Source: Cellvibrionales bacterium UBA1854
GTDB lineage: Bacteria > Pseudomonadota > Gammaproteobacteria > Pseudomonadales > Porticoccaceae
DNA length: 39,834 nucleotides
NCBI GenBank assembly: GCA_002338445.1
Contig: DDII01000014.1
Location: 1-39,834 of the forward strand
Direction: 5' to 3'
Shown: positions 9,401-17,800 of the stretch, piece after piece
Numbering within the stretch: position 1 is the stretch's first letter
Layout: the number at the start of each line of letters is the position of its first letter
The notes under the pieces: model-generated
Database searches by the model: none
What the model was told of the DNA's origin: nothing
Seen by the model: the letters and a program-made list of their open reading frames with translations, nothing else
Translations under genes and position numbers: made by a program

Positions 9401-9894
9401 ATTTTGAAATACGCGGAGGAATTGGATTTAACAAAACACCACAACATTACGGAGCCTTTCCGACGGATCCTTACTCTCATACTCCCGGATTTGCAGGCGC
9501 CAAACAGCCAGGCATGACAGGGCAGGTGAAGGAAGAAATCATTGCACGGCTGATGGAATTGGGTATTCGGGTTGAAGAGGGGTGCATAGGTTTTCATCCT
9601 TTTATTGTGCGAAAATCCGAATTTCTCTTGTCACCACAGACATTACATTACTTTGATGTCAATGGTCAGCAAGAAACGCTTGCGCTAGCGCCTGGGCAGA
9701 TGGCCTTTACTTACTGTCAAATACCCTTTGTGTATCAGATTGGAACTAAATTTTTAATTGAAATAACATATCTGGGTGGTTCAAAAAAGAAAATTGAGGA
9801 CACATTTATTGATTGCAGTGCATCGTCAGCAATCTTTCGTAAGACAGGAGACATCCACAAAATAATAGTAACGCTAGAGCCGGGCTTGGAGTGA
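6430..9894 (+). CDS. Large cytoplasmic carbohydrate-active protein, GH94/GH149/GH36-like fold, family unassigned
   Basis: A 1154-residue protein with no signal peptide. The first 300 residues look like the N-terminal beta-super-sandwich of clan GH-Q-type enzymes, with a segment HWMFISTLGGLTAGR near residues 55-69 and SLWEPFSEFYDGVY near 110-123. The middle has (alpha/alpha)6-barrel-like motifs: WSSIGYWGDHQIIYLLKLLE at about 525-544 and GGGIWMNTQRPEWNDANNAL at about 639-658. The 'EWND' element resembles the WND motif around the general acid Asp of GH94 phosphorylases. The C-terminus (about 1030-1154) is again beta-rich. A phosphorylase or hydrolase acting on imported oligosaccharide is plausible, since a sugar symporter gene converges on it. 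GH149 and GH161 beta-1,3-glucan phosphorylases are alternatives of similar size. I cannot assign a family or substrate from sequence alone. Confidence 0.6.
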   Translation: MSNRAIHIGHQVRKKNEDCVSGSYVHLHGEQYYCIENFDRMDDFFVSLVSDSNHWMFISTLGGLTAGRVNAESALFPYYSDDKIRSNSSHTGSRTLALVTRGDRTSLWEPFSEFYDGVYKVNRKLYKNVLGDKIIFEEKNQDLSVTFRYTWRTSQRFGFVKTSTLINNGHEPVEIDIVDGIENLLPYGVESGAQNTLSCLVDAYKKNELEESSKLALYTMSSILIDRAEPSEALSATTVWSVGLPDACILLSSLQLQNFREGIPISKEIDLFGRRGAYFVNALCELSGVNEISWDIVAEVNQGPAKVRKLLQYINKNQCIKDDIEKDISLGSTNLSRIIATADGFQVGEDLLSVNHHYSNVLFNLMRGGVFESNYRISREDLLDFMKSTSPATFDQNPSFIKSLDEEFLHETLIRASKLDGDKNLQRICYEYLPLSFSRRHGDPSRPWNQFNIQVQRADGAKLLNFEGNWRDIFQNWEALCFSIPGFAESMISKFVNASTLEGYNPYRITRDGIDWETLNPDDPWSSIGYWGDHQIIYLLKLLEFSSNHHPERLKEFLTLDIFCYANVPYRIRPYSELLKDPFNTIDFDYDLETLIQNRVKYAGSDGRLVWNDQKKVYQVNLSEKLIVTMLGKLCNFIPGGGIWMNTQRPEWNDANNALVGNGISAVTLFYIRRFQSYLLNLFSSVDLSEVKISSEVVKLFNAVDEILTKAASRMNEDMSGLYRKKLLDQLGAAASEFRENFYSNGISNTCRPLKVRSLIAFFRLSLRFIDRTISECRRDDGLYHAYNLMTVNDSGITISRLYKMLEGQVAILSSGYLSPKQALGVLSALRKSDIYDERQGSYLLYPDRTLPRFLDLNVISSEQFERSQLLQALVLDNNCSLIEADSFGGYYFNGSFNNVQDVKDTLIKLAARGYKTLVVQDQALIIQMFEDVFKHHSFTGRSGAMYAYEGLGCIYWHMVSKLTLATIENIYNAKISNVDTKIIDALIKVYFEIRGGIGFNKTPQHYGAFPTDPYSHTPGFAGAKQPGMTGQVKEEIIARLMELGIRVEEGCIGFHPFIVRKSEFLLSPQTLHYFDVNGQQETLALAPGQMAFTYCQIPFVYQIGTKFLIEITYLGGSKKKIEDTFIDCSASSAIFRKTGDIHKIIVTLEPGLE

Positions 9895-9913
9895 AAGCTG
9901 CGTTTGGATACCA

Positions 9914-9927
9914 CATGGCTCGCCATG
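9914..9927. terminator. Short hairpin in convergent intergenic gap
   Basis: CATGGCTCGCCATG forms a 5-6 bp stem in the 36-bp gap between two convergent genes (the large GH-like protein and the GPH symporter). There is no adjacent T-run, so it is a weak candidate for transcription end or mRNA protection. Confidence 0.22.
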
Positions 9928-9930
9928 AGA

Positions 9931-11394
9931 TTAATTACTGATGAGATCCACTTCCAGGGTTATCGACCGTTGTCGTCTGAGGTCAAGTTGGGCGCGTATT
10001 TTATTAGCTCTTTGTTCATCAAGCTCATAGTTCCGCATTATGATAATGGCCGCCAATGTTCCGGTAATCGGGATACAGATATAGCTTAAGCGCAAAAGCG
10101 TCAAGGTATCCTTGGTTTGTAGTGCTATGGACTGATCAAAGCCGATTACACTGAGAATCAACCCACTTGCTCCCCCCGCTAATGCTGCACCGAACTTTAC
10201 CATCCACCAATAAATAGCTCCAAAAATACCCTCCCTGCGTTTGCCTGTTTCCAGTTCATCCATGTCACAGATGTCCGCAGTCATCGACATCATTATGGTG
10301 AACAAACCGCCGATACCAAATGCGAAAAGCGGTAGGGGTAATAACATCATCCATGGATTTTCGGGGGAAAACCCCCACCAAAAAAGTACATAGCCAAGAA
10401 TTGAAATTGACTGTGTATATAAAAATGTTGTCTTCTTACCAAATTTTTGCGCGCAGTGATTGACTATCGGTATAACCAGAAAACATGTGCATAGTGCGCC
10501 CACTGATCCGAATAAAGTCGGCCATACTCCAGCTTGAACTGGATCACCGTTATTCATGTAGTACACCACGATAAACCACGAAAATGCTGCAATGGTTTGA
10601 AAAGCATTGAAGACTAGAAATGTTGCAAGACAAATCTTTTGGAAGGGTTTATTTTTAAGTGTAATAATAATTCCTTGAATGAAATCTCTTAGTGAAATTT
10701 TTGCAGGGTGGGAAACTTCAGCCAATTTATGCTCGACTTTTTCAGTGTTATCAAATGTGCAAAAAAAGGCAGGTATAAGCGCTATAGCCATACAGGCCCC
10801 TCCGATCCAGATCGAGAGGCTTTTGGCGCCGTCGGCTGCGGATGAGAACCATGCAGGGTCGTACAAGATTACCCAAAACCAGGGCGCGATAACCCACGCC
10901 CACTGACCGATCCATTGTGCGACTGCCATGAGATGCGTTCGCTCGTGATAGTCATTACTCATTTCATACCCCATTGCTACATAGGGCACTCCGAAGATGG
11001 TCATTCCAATCCAAAAGGTGCAACACCAGGCCAGAAAATAGTAAAAATTGTACATTTCAGAATTCTCGGCCGAAAGTTGCCACATCATTACAAACGAAAC
11101 CCCCGAGATGATAGCGCCAACGAACACATAGGGTCGGCGTTTGCCCCAACGAGATACCGTGTGATCTGAAATATAACCCATTAGGGGATCTGTAATCGCA
11201 TCAATGGTTTTCGGGATGAAGAATATAAGGGACCATAACAGGGGACTCATCCCTAATCCCTGAACGAGGACAACCATAAATATTCCAAGCACAGCGGGGA
11301 ACATCTGGTTGGCCAGCATTCCGATACCGAAGGCAATTTTTTGACTTAGTGGAATTGACTGATGGCGTTTGTCTTTAGTATTGGTTCGGATCAT
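9931..11394 (-). CDS. GPH-family (MelB/XynP-type) sugar:cation symporter
   Basis: A 487-residue inner-membrane transporter with about 12 hydrophobic helices. The GPH/MelB signature is clear: PKTIDAITDPLMGYISDHT (about residues 61-79) followed by RWGKRRPYVFVGA, with the conserved Asp pair that binds cation and sugar in MelB. A second conserved loop reads ADICDMDELETGKRREGIFGA (about 373-392 onward). Members import di- or oligosaccharides and glycosides with Na+ or H+. It starts 32 bp after the GH2-like gene ends and is on the same strand, so the two are almost certainly cotranscribed. The transported sugar is probably the GH2-like enzyme's substrate (inference). No strong ribosome-binding site is visible at 11394. 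Confidence 0.9.
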   Translation of the reverse strand: MIRTNTKDKRHQSIPLSQKIAFGIGMLANQMFPAVLGIFMVVLVQGLGMSPLLWSLIFFIPKTIDAITDPLMGYISDHTVSRWGKRRPYVFVGAIISGVSFVMMWQLSAENSEMYNFYYFLAWCCTFWIGMTIFGVPYVAMGYEMSNDYHERTHLMAVAQWIGQWAWVIAPWFWVILYDPAWFSSAADGAKSLSIWIGGACMAIALIPAFFCTFDNTEKVEHKLAEVSHPAKISLRDFIQGIIITLKNKPFQKICLATFLVFNAFQTIAAFSWFIVVYYMNNGDPVQAGVWPTLFGSVGALCTCFLVIPIVNHCAQKFGKKTTFLYTQSISILGYVLFWWGFSPENPWMMLLPLPLFAFGIGGLFTIMMSMTADICDMDELETGKRREGIFGAIYWWMVKFGAALAGGASGLILSVIGFDQSIALQTKDTLTLLRLSYICIPITGTLAAIIIMRNYELDEQRANKIRAQLDLRRQRSITLEVDLISN

Positions 11395-11426
11395 ATAGTT
11401 GCGCTAAGTTGCTATTATTTTTTAAT

Positions 11427-12701
11427 CTACTCTCTCATGAGTTTAGTCGTTTGGTTGGCTAGCGTCCCGTTTGCAACGACCAATAACGGTATATTCGCGG
11501 TCGATGCACCATTAAACGGATCCTCGACATAAATGAATAGGCGATATTCTCCTGGTTTCGGTGCGTAAAATATTAATTCGTTGACGTTGTAAAATTTCTT
11601 AGTCCACAAAATCGCCGGCTGGACCTCTAAGTCACCTCCATCGCTCTCACTGGCTTTATCTACCTCTTCCATTAGTTCCCATCGATAATTAAGTCGATGC
11701 TCTTGCTGATAATAAAACTGAATGTGCGCTTTGTAAGCGCTATTCGCAACCAATGTAATAACATTTTTTCCATTTTCATCTAACACTGTCATTGATAAAC
11801 GTGTGGGCAGCGGTCGTTCTGAAAGTTTTCCTGTCCAAAGAAAATACATCGTTTGCATCATTTCGGTATGACGGCCATTTTCCAGAAAGAGCCCATACCA
11901 GGTCGGTGTTCTCTCTTGCTTTTGTCCCCAGAGAAAAACAAAGGCTCCAAGGCACTGATTTTTATTGGTGATAATAAAGTTGTTATATCGACTCTCGATT
12001 ACGGCAGCTTTTTCACTGCTAGTTTGTTCAATTGGTCTTCCCCAAGGGGTACAAGGAACCTCCCAATGTCCGGTCACACCCCATTCTGACACAGTATAGG
12101 CGCCTTCATAATTACTTAAACGCAGATACTCTGGAAGCTTTGCGATGTCCCCATACATTTGAAAAGATAACAAGTCTAGATCTTGGCACCTCTCAGAGAC
12201 TATTTTGATGATTTCTGGTTCTGCGCCTGCTAGCATGGTCGTCGTTGGGTGGTTCCCATCAATTATATGAATCATCTCAGATATTTCATTTACTGCATCC
12301 CAAACGCAAGGGTTTTCATGCCTTAAGTTGAGTTCATTACCTATGCCCCACATCAACAAAGCTGGATGATGTTTTAATCGCTCCACATCTCGTCTAATAC
12401 TTTTCAGCTGTCCTGCCACCGCTTCTTTATCATTATAATTGAAGCCATGTCTTTCGCGAGCTACATCTATACCCATGCAGACTAAAAGCCCTGATTCTTC
12501 AGCCTCGTCTAAGATCTGGAGAGCTCTTTTATCTCCATCTTCAATACGCCAGGTTCGGAATGCGTTTCCTCCAAGTCTGGCGAGACTTTTTATGCCACCG
12601 AATTCAAGTCCAGCTCCTTTGATGAAAAATTTTTTTCCATTAACTAGCAGGCGGTAAGAGCCAAGATTGTCTATTAATTCGACTTTGTTTCGCTTTGTAA
12701 T
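11427..12701 (-). CDS. GH2-like TIM-barrel glycoside hydrolase, apparent ATT start
   Basis: The first in-frame ATG is at 12476, but coding sequence clearly continues upstream. The frame encodes GSYRLLVNGKKFFIKGAG, ending with GGNAFRTWR, the usual N-terminus of GH2 catalytic barrels. No ATG, GTG or TTG occurs in frame back to the stop at 12762-12764. GGAG lies exactly 8 nt before an ATT at 12701-12699, so I place the start there (424 residues); a frameshift after the out-of-frame ATG at 12715 is the alternative. The active site is intact: acid/base Glu in WGIGNEL (E123) and nucleophile Glu in TVSEWG (E206). The jelly-roll domains of classical GH2 are absent, and there is no signal peptide, so it should act in the cytoplasm on sugar imported by the adjacent symporter. 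Linkage specificity is unknown. Confidence 0.75.
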   Translation of the reverse strand: MTKRNKVELIDNLGSYRLLVNGKKFFIKGAGLEFGGIKSLARLGGNAFRTWRIEDGDKRALQILDEAEESGLLVCMGIDVARERHGFNYNDKEAVAGQLKSIRRDVERLKHHPALLMWGIGNELNLRHENPCVWDAVNEISEMIHIIDGNHPTTTMLAGAEPEIIKIVSERCQDLDLLSFQMYGDIAKLPEYLRLSNYEGAYTVSEWGVTGHWEVPCTPWGRPIEQTSSEKAAVIESRYNNFIITNKNQCLGAFVFLWGQKQERTPTWYGLFLENGRHTEMMQTMYFLWTGKLSERPLPTRLSMTVLDENGKNVITLVANSAYKAHIQFYYQQEHRLNYRWELMEEVDKASESDGGDLEVQPAILWTKKFYNVNELIFYAPKPGEYRLFIYVEDPFNGASTANIPLLVVANGTLANQTTKLMRE

Positions 12702-12778
12702 TAGACGAACTCCATATTTATTAAGCGAGTGACATAGACCCGATACCTCGCTTAGCCGTTGTTAGATGACTAGATATG

Positions 12779-13510
12779 TTATTTTTGTAGTGATTTAAAT
12801 GCGCCAAATTGCCAATTACGTATTGCTAAAACAGCAGTGACTCCACTTTTTTGTTTCATAGGTACCCCAGTATCGTCGAGGTTAATATTTTCAAATTCCT
12901 GAGCAAGCTTATTGATTTTTTTTTGGAATTCTAGTGAACTATTTCGTGAAAATGTTCCATTTAGTACCACCAGCATTTCATTTTCTTTCACAAAATTGGT
13001 CTTAAAGAACTCTCGCCCGATTGTCTCCCTGAAGACATTTTGCATAGGCCCATTCTTTCGCCATTGAAAATTTGGAGAGACTAATAATTTAATGCGATTC
13101 TTTGGCAGTAATTCTATTATCTTCAAACGATCTAATCGAGCAAGCTTTTGAACACATTGATTCTCAGAAATATTATATTTTGATGTGATATCTTCGAGCT
13201 CCCAACGGTTTAAGACACATACTCCAACTAAAATGAGTAAGGGGTCGCGAGCTATCTCAAGTTCCTGTTCTTCCGTTAGTTGCTTTAGACGAAATTGTCG
13301 CTCCTTCATTAAAGATATTATGTCGGAAATCTCCATATTCATCACCTGCGAGATTTGCTCAAGGCGGGTAATGGATAAATTTTCTTCGGCGAAGATTCGT
13401 TTTATTGTCGCCTCTGATAGGTTGATCCTTTTTGCGAGATCAGCATATGTGATGCCGTGCGCTTTTAAAGCTGATTTCAATGTGGAAAAAATAGAGTTTA
13501 TTTGCGTCAT
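12779..13510 (-). CDS. XRE-family helix-turn-helix transcriptional regulator
   Basis: A 243-residue protein. Residues about 8-65 form a Cro/C1-type HTH: LKAHGITYADLAKRINLSEA, a recognition helix 'TIKRIF', then LSITRLEQISQVM. A second region at about 100-135 (VLNRWELEDITSKYNISENQ onward) has winged-helix character. The rest has no family I recognise and may be a sensor. GAGG lies 6 nt before the ATG, supporting the start. The stop is 77 bp ahead of the GH2-like start, so regulator, GH2-like enzyme and symporter form one minus-strand operon. It is divergent from the thiolase gene with a 127-bp gap. Local control of the sugar operon, the thiolase or itself is plausible but not demonstrated. Confidence 0.8.
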   Translation of the reverse strand: MTQINSIFSTLKSALKAHGITYADLAKRINLSEATIKRIFAEENLSITRLEQISQVMNMEISDIISLMKERQFRLKQLTEEQELEIARDPLLILVGVCVLNRWELEDITSKYNISENQCVQKLARLDRLKIIELLPKNRIKLLVSPNFQWRKNGPMQNVFRETIGREFFKTNFVKENEMLVVLNGTFSRNSSLEFQKKINKLAQEFENINLDDTGVPMKQKSGVTAVLAIRNWQFGAFKSLQK

Positions 13511-13637
13511 TTATTCCCTCAGTCTGTTTATTTGGATCTACATATTAGCTTTTATTGACGGGCTAGGGTAGATTATTACTCTTCAAGTTTTGATTAGAAA
13601 ATATTGGTAAAAAGCGTTCAAGTTAAATGGGGTTTTT

Positions 13638-14843
13638 ATGGAGCAAGCATTCATTTGTGATGCCGTTCGCACTCCGCTGGGACGGTATGGAGGAAGTCTA
13701 TCTTCTGTGCGCACTGACGATCTGGCGGCTATTCCGTTAACCGCATTGATCCGAAGAAATACAAGTTTAGATCTCATGCGTCTTGATGATGTGGTTCTCG
13801 GGTGCGTGAATCAGGCTGGTGAGGACAATCGGAATGTAGCTCGGATGGCTCTTCTGTTAGCAGGATTTCCTCCAGATGTCCCTGGGTGTACGGTGAACCG
13901 TCTTTGTGGGTCAGGCATGGATGCGATAAATATAGCAGCTCGCGCAATTAAAGCCGGAGAAGCTCACTGTATAATTGCTGGTGGTGTGGAATCCATGTCC
14001 AGGGCTCCGTTGGTGATAGCCAAATCCTCTTCGGCTTTTGATCGTGATCAGGAACTTTTTGACACGACAATGGGATGGAGGTTTGTAAATAAAAAGCTGG
14101 AGGAGAAATATGGTGTTCATGCAATGCCGGTAACCGCTGAAAATGTTGCAGAAGCCTTTGGTATTAGTCGTGAGGATCAAGATCGATATGCCCTAAACAG
14201 CCAGAGAAGGGCGGGATTGGCTCAAGATTCTGGTTTTTTCGCGAAGGAAATAATCACAGTGACGATTCCACAACGCCGTAAAGAGGCGCTTCGTTTTGAA
14301 GTTGATGAACATTTGCGGCGTGATACGACACTAGTTGGGTTAAGTAAGCTGTCAACCCCTTTTAAGGTTAACGGCTCGGTTACTGCTGGTAATGCGTCAG
14401 GCATCAATGATGGTTCATGTGCGATGATTGTAGCGTCCGAGACGGGGGTTCGAAATCAGGAACTTACCCCTAGAGCAAGAGTCATTGCAACAGCTCTAGT
14501 TGGTCTGGAGCCAAGGATTATGGGTCATGGTCCAGCTCTTGCGATACCAAAAGTTCTCTCGATGGCAGGACTTTCTCTGGAACAGATTGATATCATCGAA
14601 CTGAATGAGGCTTTTGCGGCGCAAGTGCTATCGGTTACTCGCGCTCTTGACCTACCGGTCGACGATGAGCGAGTAAACCCCAACGGAGGTGCTATAGCGC
14701 TGGGACATCCGTTGGGAATGTCTGGGGCAAGGTTGGTTATGACGGCTATTAACCACCTTCAAACCAGAGGTGGTCGATATGCCGTTTGTTCCATGTGTAT
14801 TGGAGTCGGTCAGGCCATAGCTACAATCCTCGAAAAGGTGTAA
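13638..14843 (+). CDS. 3-oxoadipyl-CoA/acetyl-CoA acyltransferase (thiolase)
   Basis: A 401-residue degradative thiolase that would cleave a 3-oxoacyl-CoA with CoA. The active-site residues are present: nucleophile C90 in NRLCGSGMDA, H357 in GHPLGMSGAR, and C387 in CSMCIGVGQ. Segments such as CVNQAGEDNRNVARMALLLAG, RYGGSLSSVRTDDL and DTTMGWRFVN match the 3-oxoadipyl-CoA thiolase group (PcaF/PaaJ) better than FadA or PhaA. No other beta-ketoadipate or phenylacetate gene is nearby, so the physiological substrate is uncertain and I give no symbol. GGGG lies 5 nt before the ATG. It is divergent from the XRE regulator and convergent with the laminarinase gene (52-bp gap, no clear terminator). Confidence 0.88.
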   Translation: MEQAFICDAVRTPLGRYGGSLSSVRTDDLAAIPLTALIRRNTSLDLMRLDDVVLGCVNQAGEDNRNVARMALLLAGFPPDVPGCTVNRLCGSGMDAINIAARAIKAGEAHCIIAGGVESMSRAPLVIAKSSSAFDRDQELFDTTMGWRFVNKKLEEKYGVHAMPVTAENVAEAFGISREDQDRYALNSQRRAGLAQDSGFFAKEIITVTIPQRRKEALRFEVDEHLRRDTTLVGLSKLSTPFKVNGSVTAGNASGINDGSCAMIVASETGVRNQELTPRARVIATALVGLEPRIMGHGPALAIPKVLSMAGLSLEQIDIIELNEAFAAQVLSVTRALDLPVDDERVNPNGGAIALGHPLGMSGARLVMTAINHLQTRGGRYAVCSMCIGVGQAIATILEKV

Positions 14844-14895
14844 GTATGACTTCACTTGGTTTTGAGAGAGATGCTACTGCTTGTCGTTCAGAGAA

Positions 14896-17800
14896 CTAAT
14901 CCGAGATCACGGTGAATCCTCCGGGTGTTGCGGTAAAGGTTCTTCCGTTGCTGAAGACGATATCCTGTGCTTGAGAGGAGAAATTATACGTTACATAAGT
15001 AAGTCGGCCATCTTTCTCGAATGCCAAGGCCGCTGGATGATTAGATTTAAGTTCTCCGGTGCCGGTTTTTACCCTTCCAAGTGCCCTCATGGTGTTTATC
15101 CATTGATATGTATGTGCCTTTGATTCGCCAGCTTCTGCATTATAGGCAGAACCCAAAGTATTATAATCCGTAACGGCGGCGTCGGCATCCGACATGGCCC
15201 ATAGATTCCACCACAAGTCACGCCAGTGGTCATCGGGAAGGCCCGATGGTTTCCCATTTGATGACTCAGTTAGACCCAAGGCAACATAGTCCCTCATGTA
15301 CTCGGGATAAAGACTCACATGAAAGATTAGAGTGTTGGAGGGTAAACCCTGAATACCGAGTATATGAGCATAAGCGCCACTAAACCAGGTGGAAAAATCT
15401 GCTCCACTACCCCAAACAATTGATGTAGTTATCTTGTTATAGCCCGGTGGAAAGTTTTTATCATCAGAGTTGGGACTTTTATAGCCGTCGATGTCATTCC
15501 AATATTGCCAGTAGGCAGCAGATGTTGATGCGTGAAGGTACATTCCCTTTTCTACCAATGCGTTGTTGCCAGTTACAAGGCCATAAAGAATGATGGCGCC
15601 ATAGGCATTTGCTGCCTCAGAGGTAGACTCATTGTTATTTCCTTGGAGAGCATCAGCTTTCCCATCGGCCCATGAAAAACCATTTGCCGGATCAAAATGA
15701 CGAAGGTGAGGAAACATAGGATCATTTTTGTCCCCAGCATAGTCCCTTATTAGTAATTCAACCATCGGTCCATAATTAGATTGACTGCACCAACTTGGAT
15801 CGACTCTGCATATTTCGGCAGCGGCTCGCACGAAGTACCCATAATGAAAATGGTGATCAGAAAGTCGTTGATGTGATCCATAAGCCTCATCAAGGCCCAG
15901 AAGGGCGTCCCATGATTCATCATAGACAAAGTATTTGCTGGTATTTAAATTGCCATCTGTTACTGCAGAGAACCAGTCTGATAGTTCTAATTTCAGCCAA
16001 TCAATAAGTTGCCTCGCCTCGGTATCCATACCGAGGGTGTTCGCGATAGCTGCAAGCTCAGCGGCTTTGCCATAAGCCTTGCCAGCCCAGTAAGTATCGG
16101 TGCTGCTCACCCATGACGACGCTCCCAAGCCTACAAATTCAGAAACGAGAGTTTCAAGTGTTTGAATATCATAGGCTCCCGAGAGATTTGGAAGAGTTGG
16201 AAGGACTCCAACATACGGGATTGTGTAATTAAAGGAATCAGTTTTAGCAAATTTAATTATTCCGCGCGCACTACGTATTTTGTAATCTGAAATGGTTTCG
16301 GACGAGTTACGCCAATGGAGAGGATGCATTCCAACTACAGTAGTGACCGCCCCCCCTTGAGGACCGTTATAAGTATGAGAAATGGTCACATCGTTTGTCG
16401 TTCGATCTATAGTGAAATCAATTTCGACAGAATCGACCACTTCTCTTGCGATGCTGGAGAAGAAATCGCACATAGCATCATCTGGAATGCCATTAATTTT
16501 TGGTAAGTATGTCAGAGTGAAGTCGTTTGAGTCGCCATTAATGGTGATCTCATTCGAGTTGATATTTGAAAACACGGTTTTGGCCTCACCATTGATTAAA
16601 AATGAATTACGAATACCAGCAACGTCAGTCCAGACACCCAAGCTATTATTTTTCTCATAAAAAACACCTTTTTCTGCACCGTCACTTGCTTTTGTCTTCA
16701 GGATTGCTTGACCATCTAAGATGGTGAAATAAATGTAAGGGGATCCATGGACAAAGGTTGCTTCCATAACCTCAATATTTTCTGCCTTCCACTGCACGGT
16801 AACAGAAGCATCACTGCTGTTTTTCAGGTAAGCGTCCAAATTTGAATGCTTCGAATTAGCTATGGCCACGCCCTCAAAAACCTCCATAAATGGAACAGGA
16901 CCCTCGTACCTAGGGAAGTTACCTATGGTTTTAAAACCTCCCGGAATGCCTGATACTCTTACCCCTCGATTGCTGATGCGAGCCCTTATCGGATCGGGTG
17001 TTATATAAGCGGCATCGCTTGCGTCATCGATTTTCATTTCACCAACAAATGGAACAGATCCCCACCATCTATGTGTAGGCACACTTTTTGTTAGAGCAGG
17101 ATTTACCAATTGCGGTATGATAGATCGGGGAGTTCCAGTGGGCTTACCAGTTATTGTGTTACAACTGTCTATTGCCGGTTCCACGAGCCCGGCATTGAAT
17201 ATCCAATTGCCATAATCCTCAACACACTTATAACTAGACGGATTAATTGTGTTTGAAATGTTTCCCGCGCCGAAATGGGAAAGTTCGTAAGCAACACCTA
17301 CATCAGGTAAAGTGGACTCCGAGGGCGGTTTAGCATCATCTGAAATTCCAGTAAAACGTATGTTGTCTATCTGGTAAACTAATCCTGCTCCTGTTTGAAA
17401 GGCGGGGAAAAAAACTATAGGTACTGTGACTGAAGTTAAGTTTATAGCTCCGCTCTCGACAAAACTTGTGACTGCAAAGTTTACCTCCTCCCAGTTTCCG
17501 TCAGCATTGATTTCTGGGATCCTGAGTTCACCGGAATCTGAACCACCACTTTCTAATTTCACAAAAAATCCTCCGCTTAAATTATCAAAGCCTGCGGACT
17601 TTATTTTTATCTCGAACGAGAGATTACCTTCAACATAGCCGCTCAGATCTACAGGATTATTTACAGGACTGCCCACCACAAGTCCAGCATGCCCGGCGTC
17701 ATCTAAGTATGTGACCTCTAGTACGCTTCCACGAGAGACGTCATTTGTTACTGTCCAATCGACGCTTCCGCACGTCTCTTCTCCCGTTGTAGGATTTACA

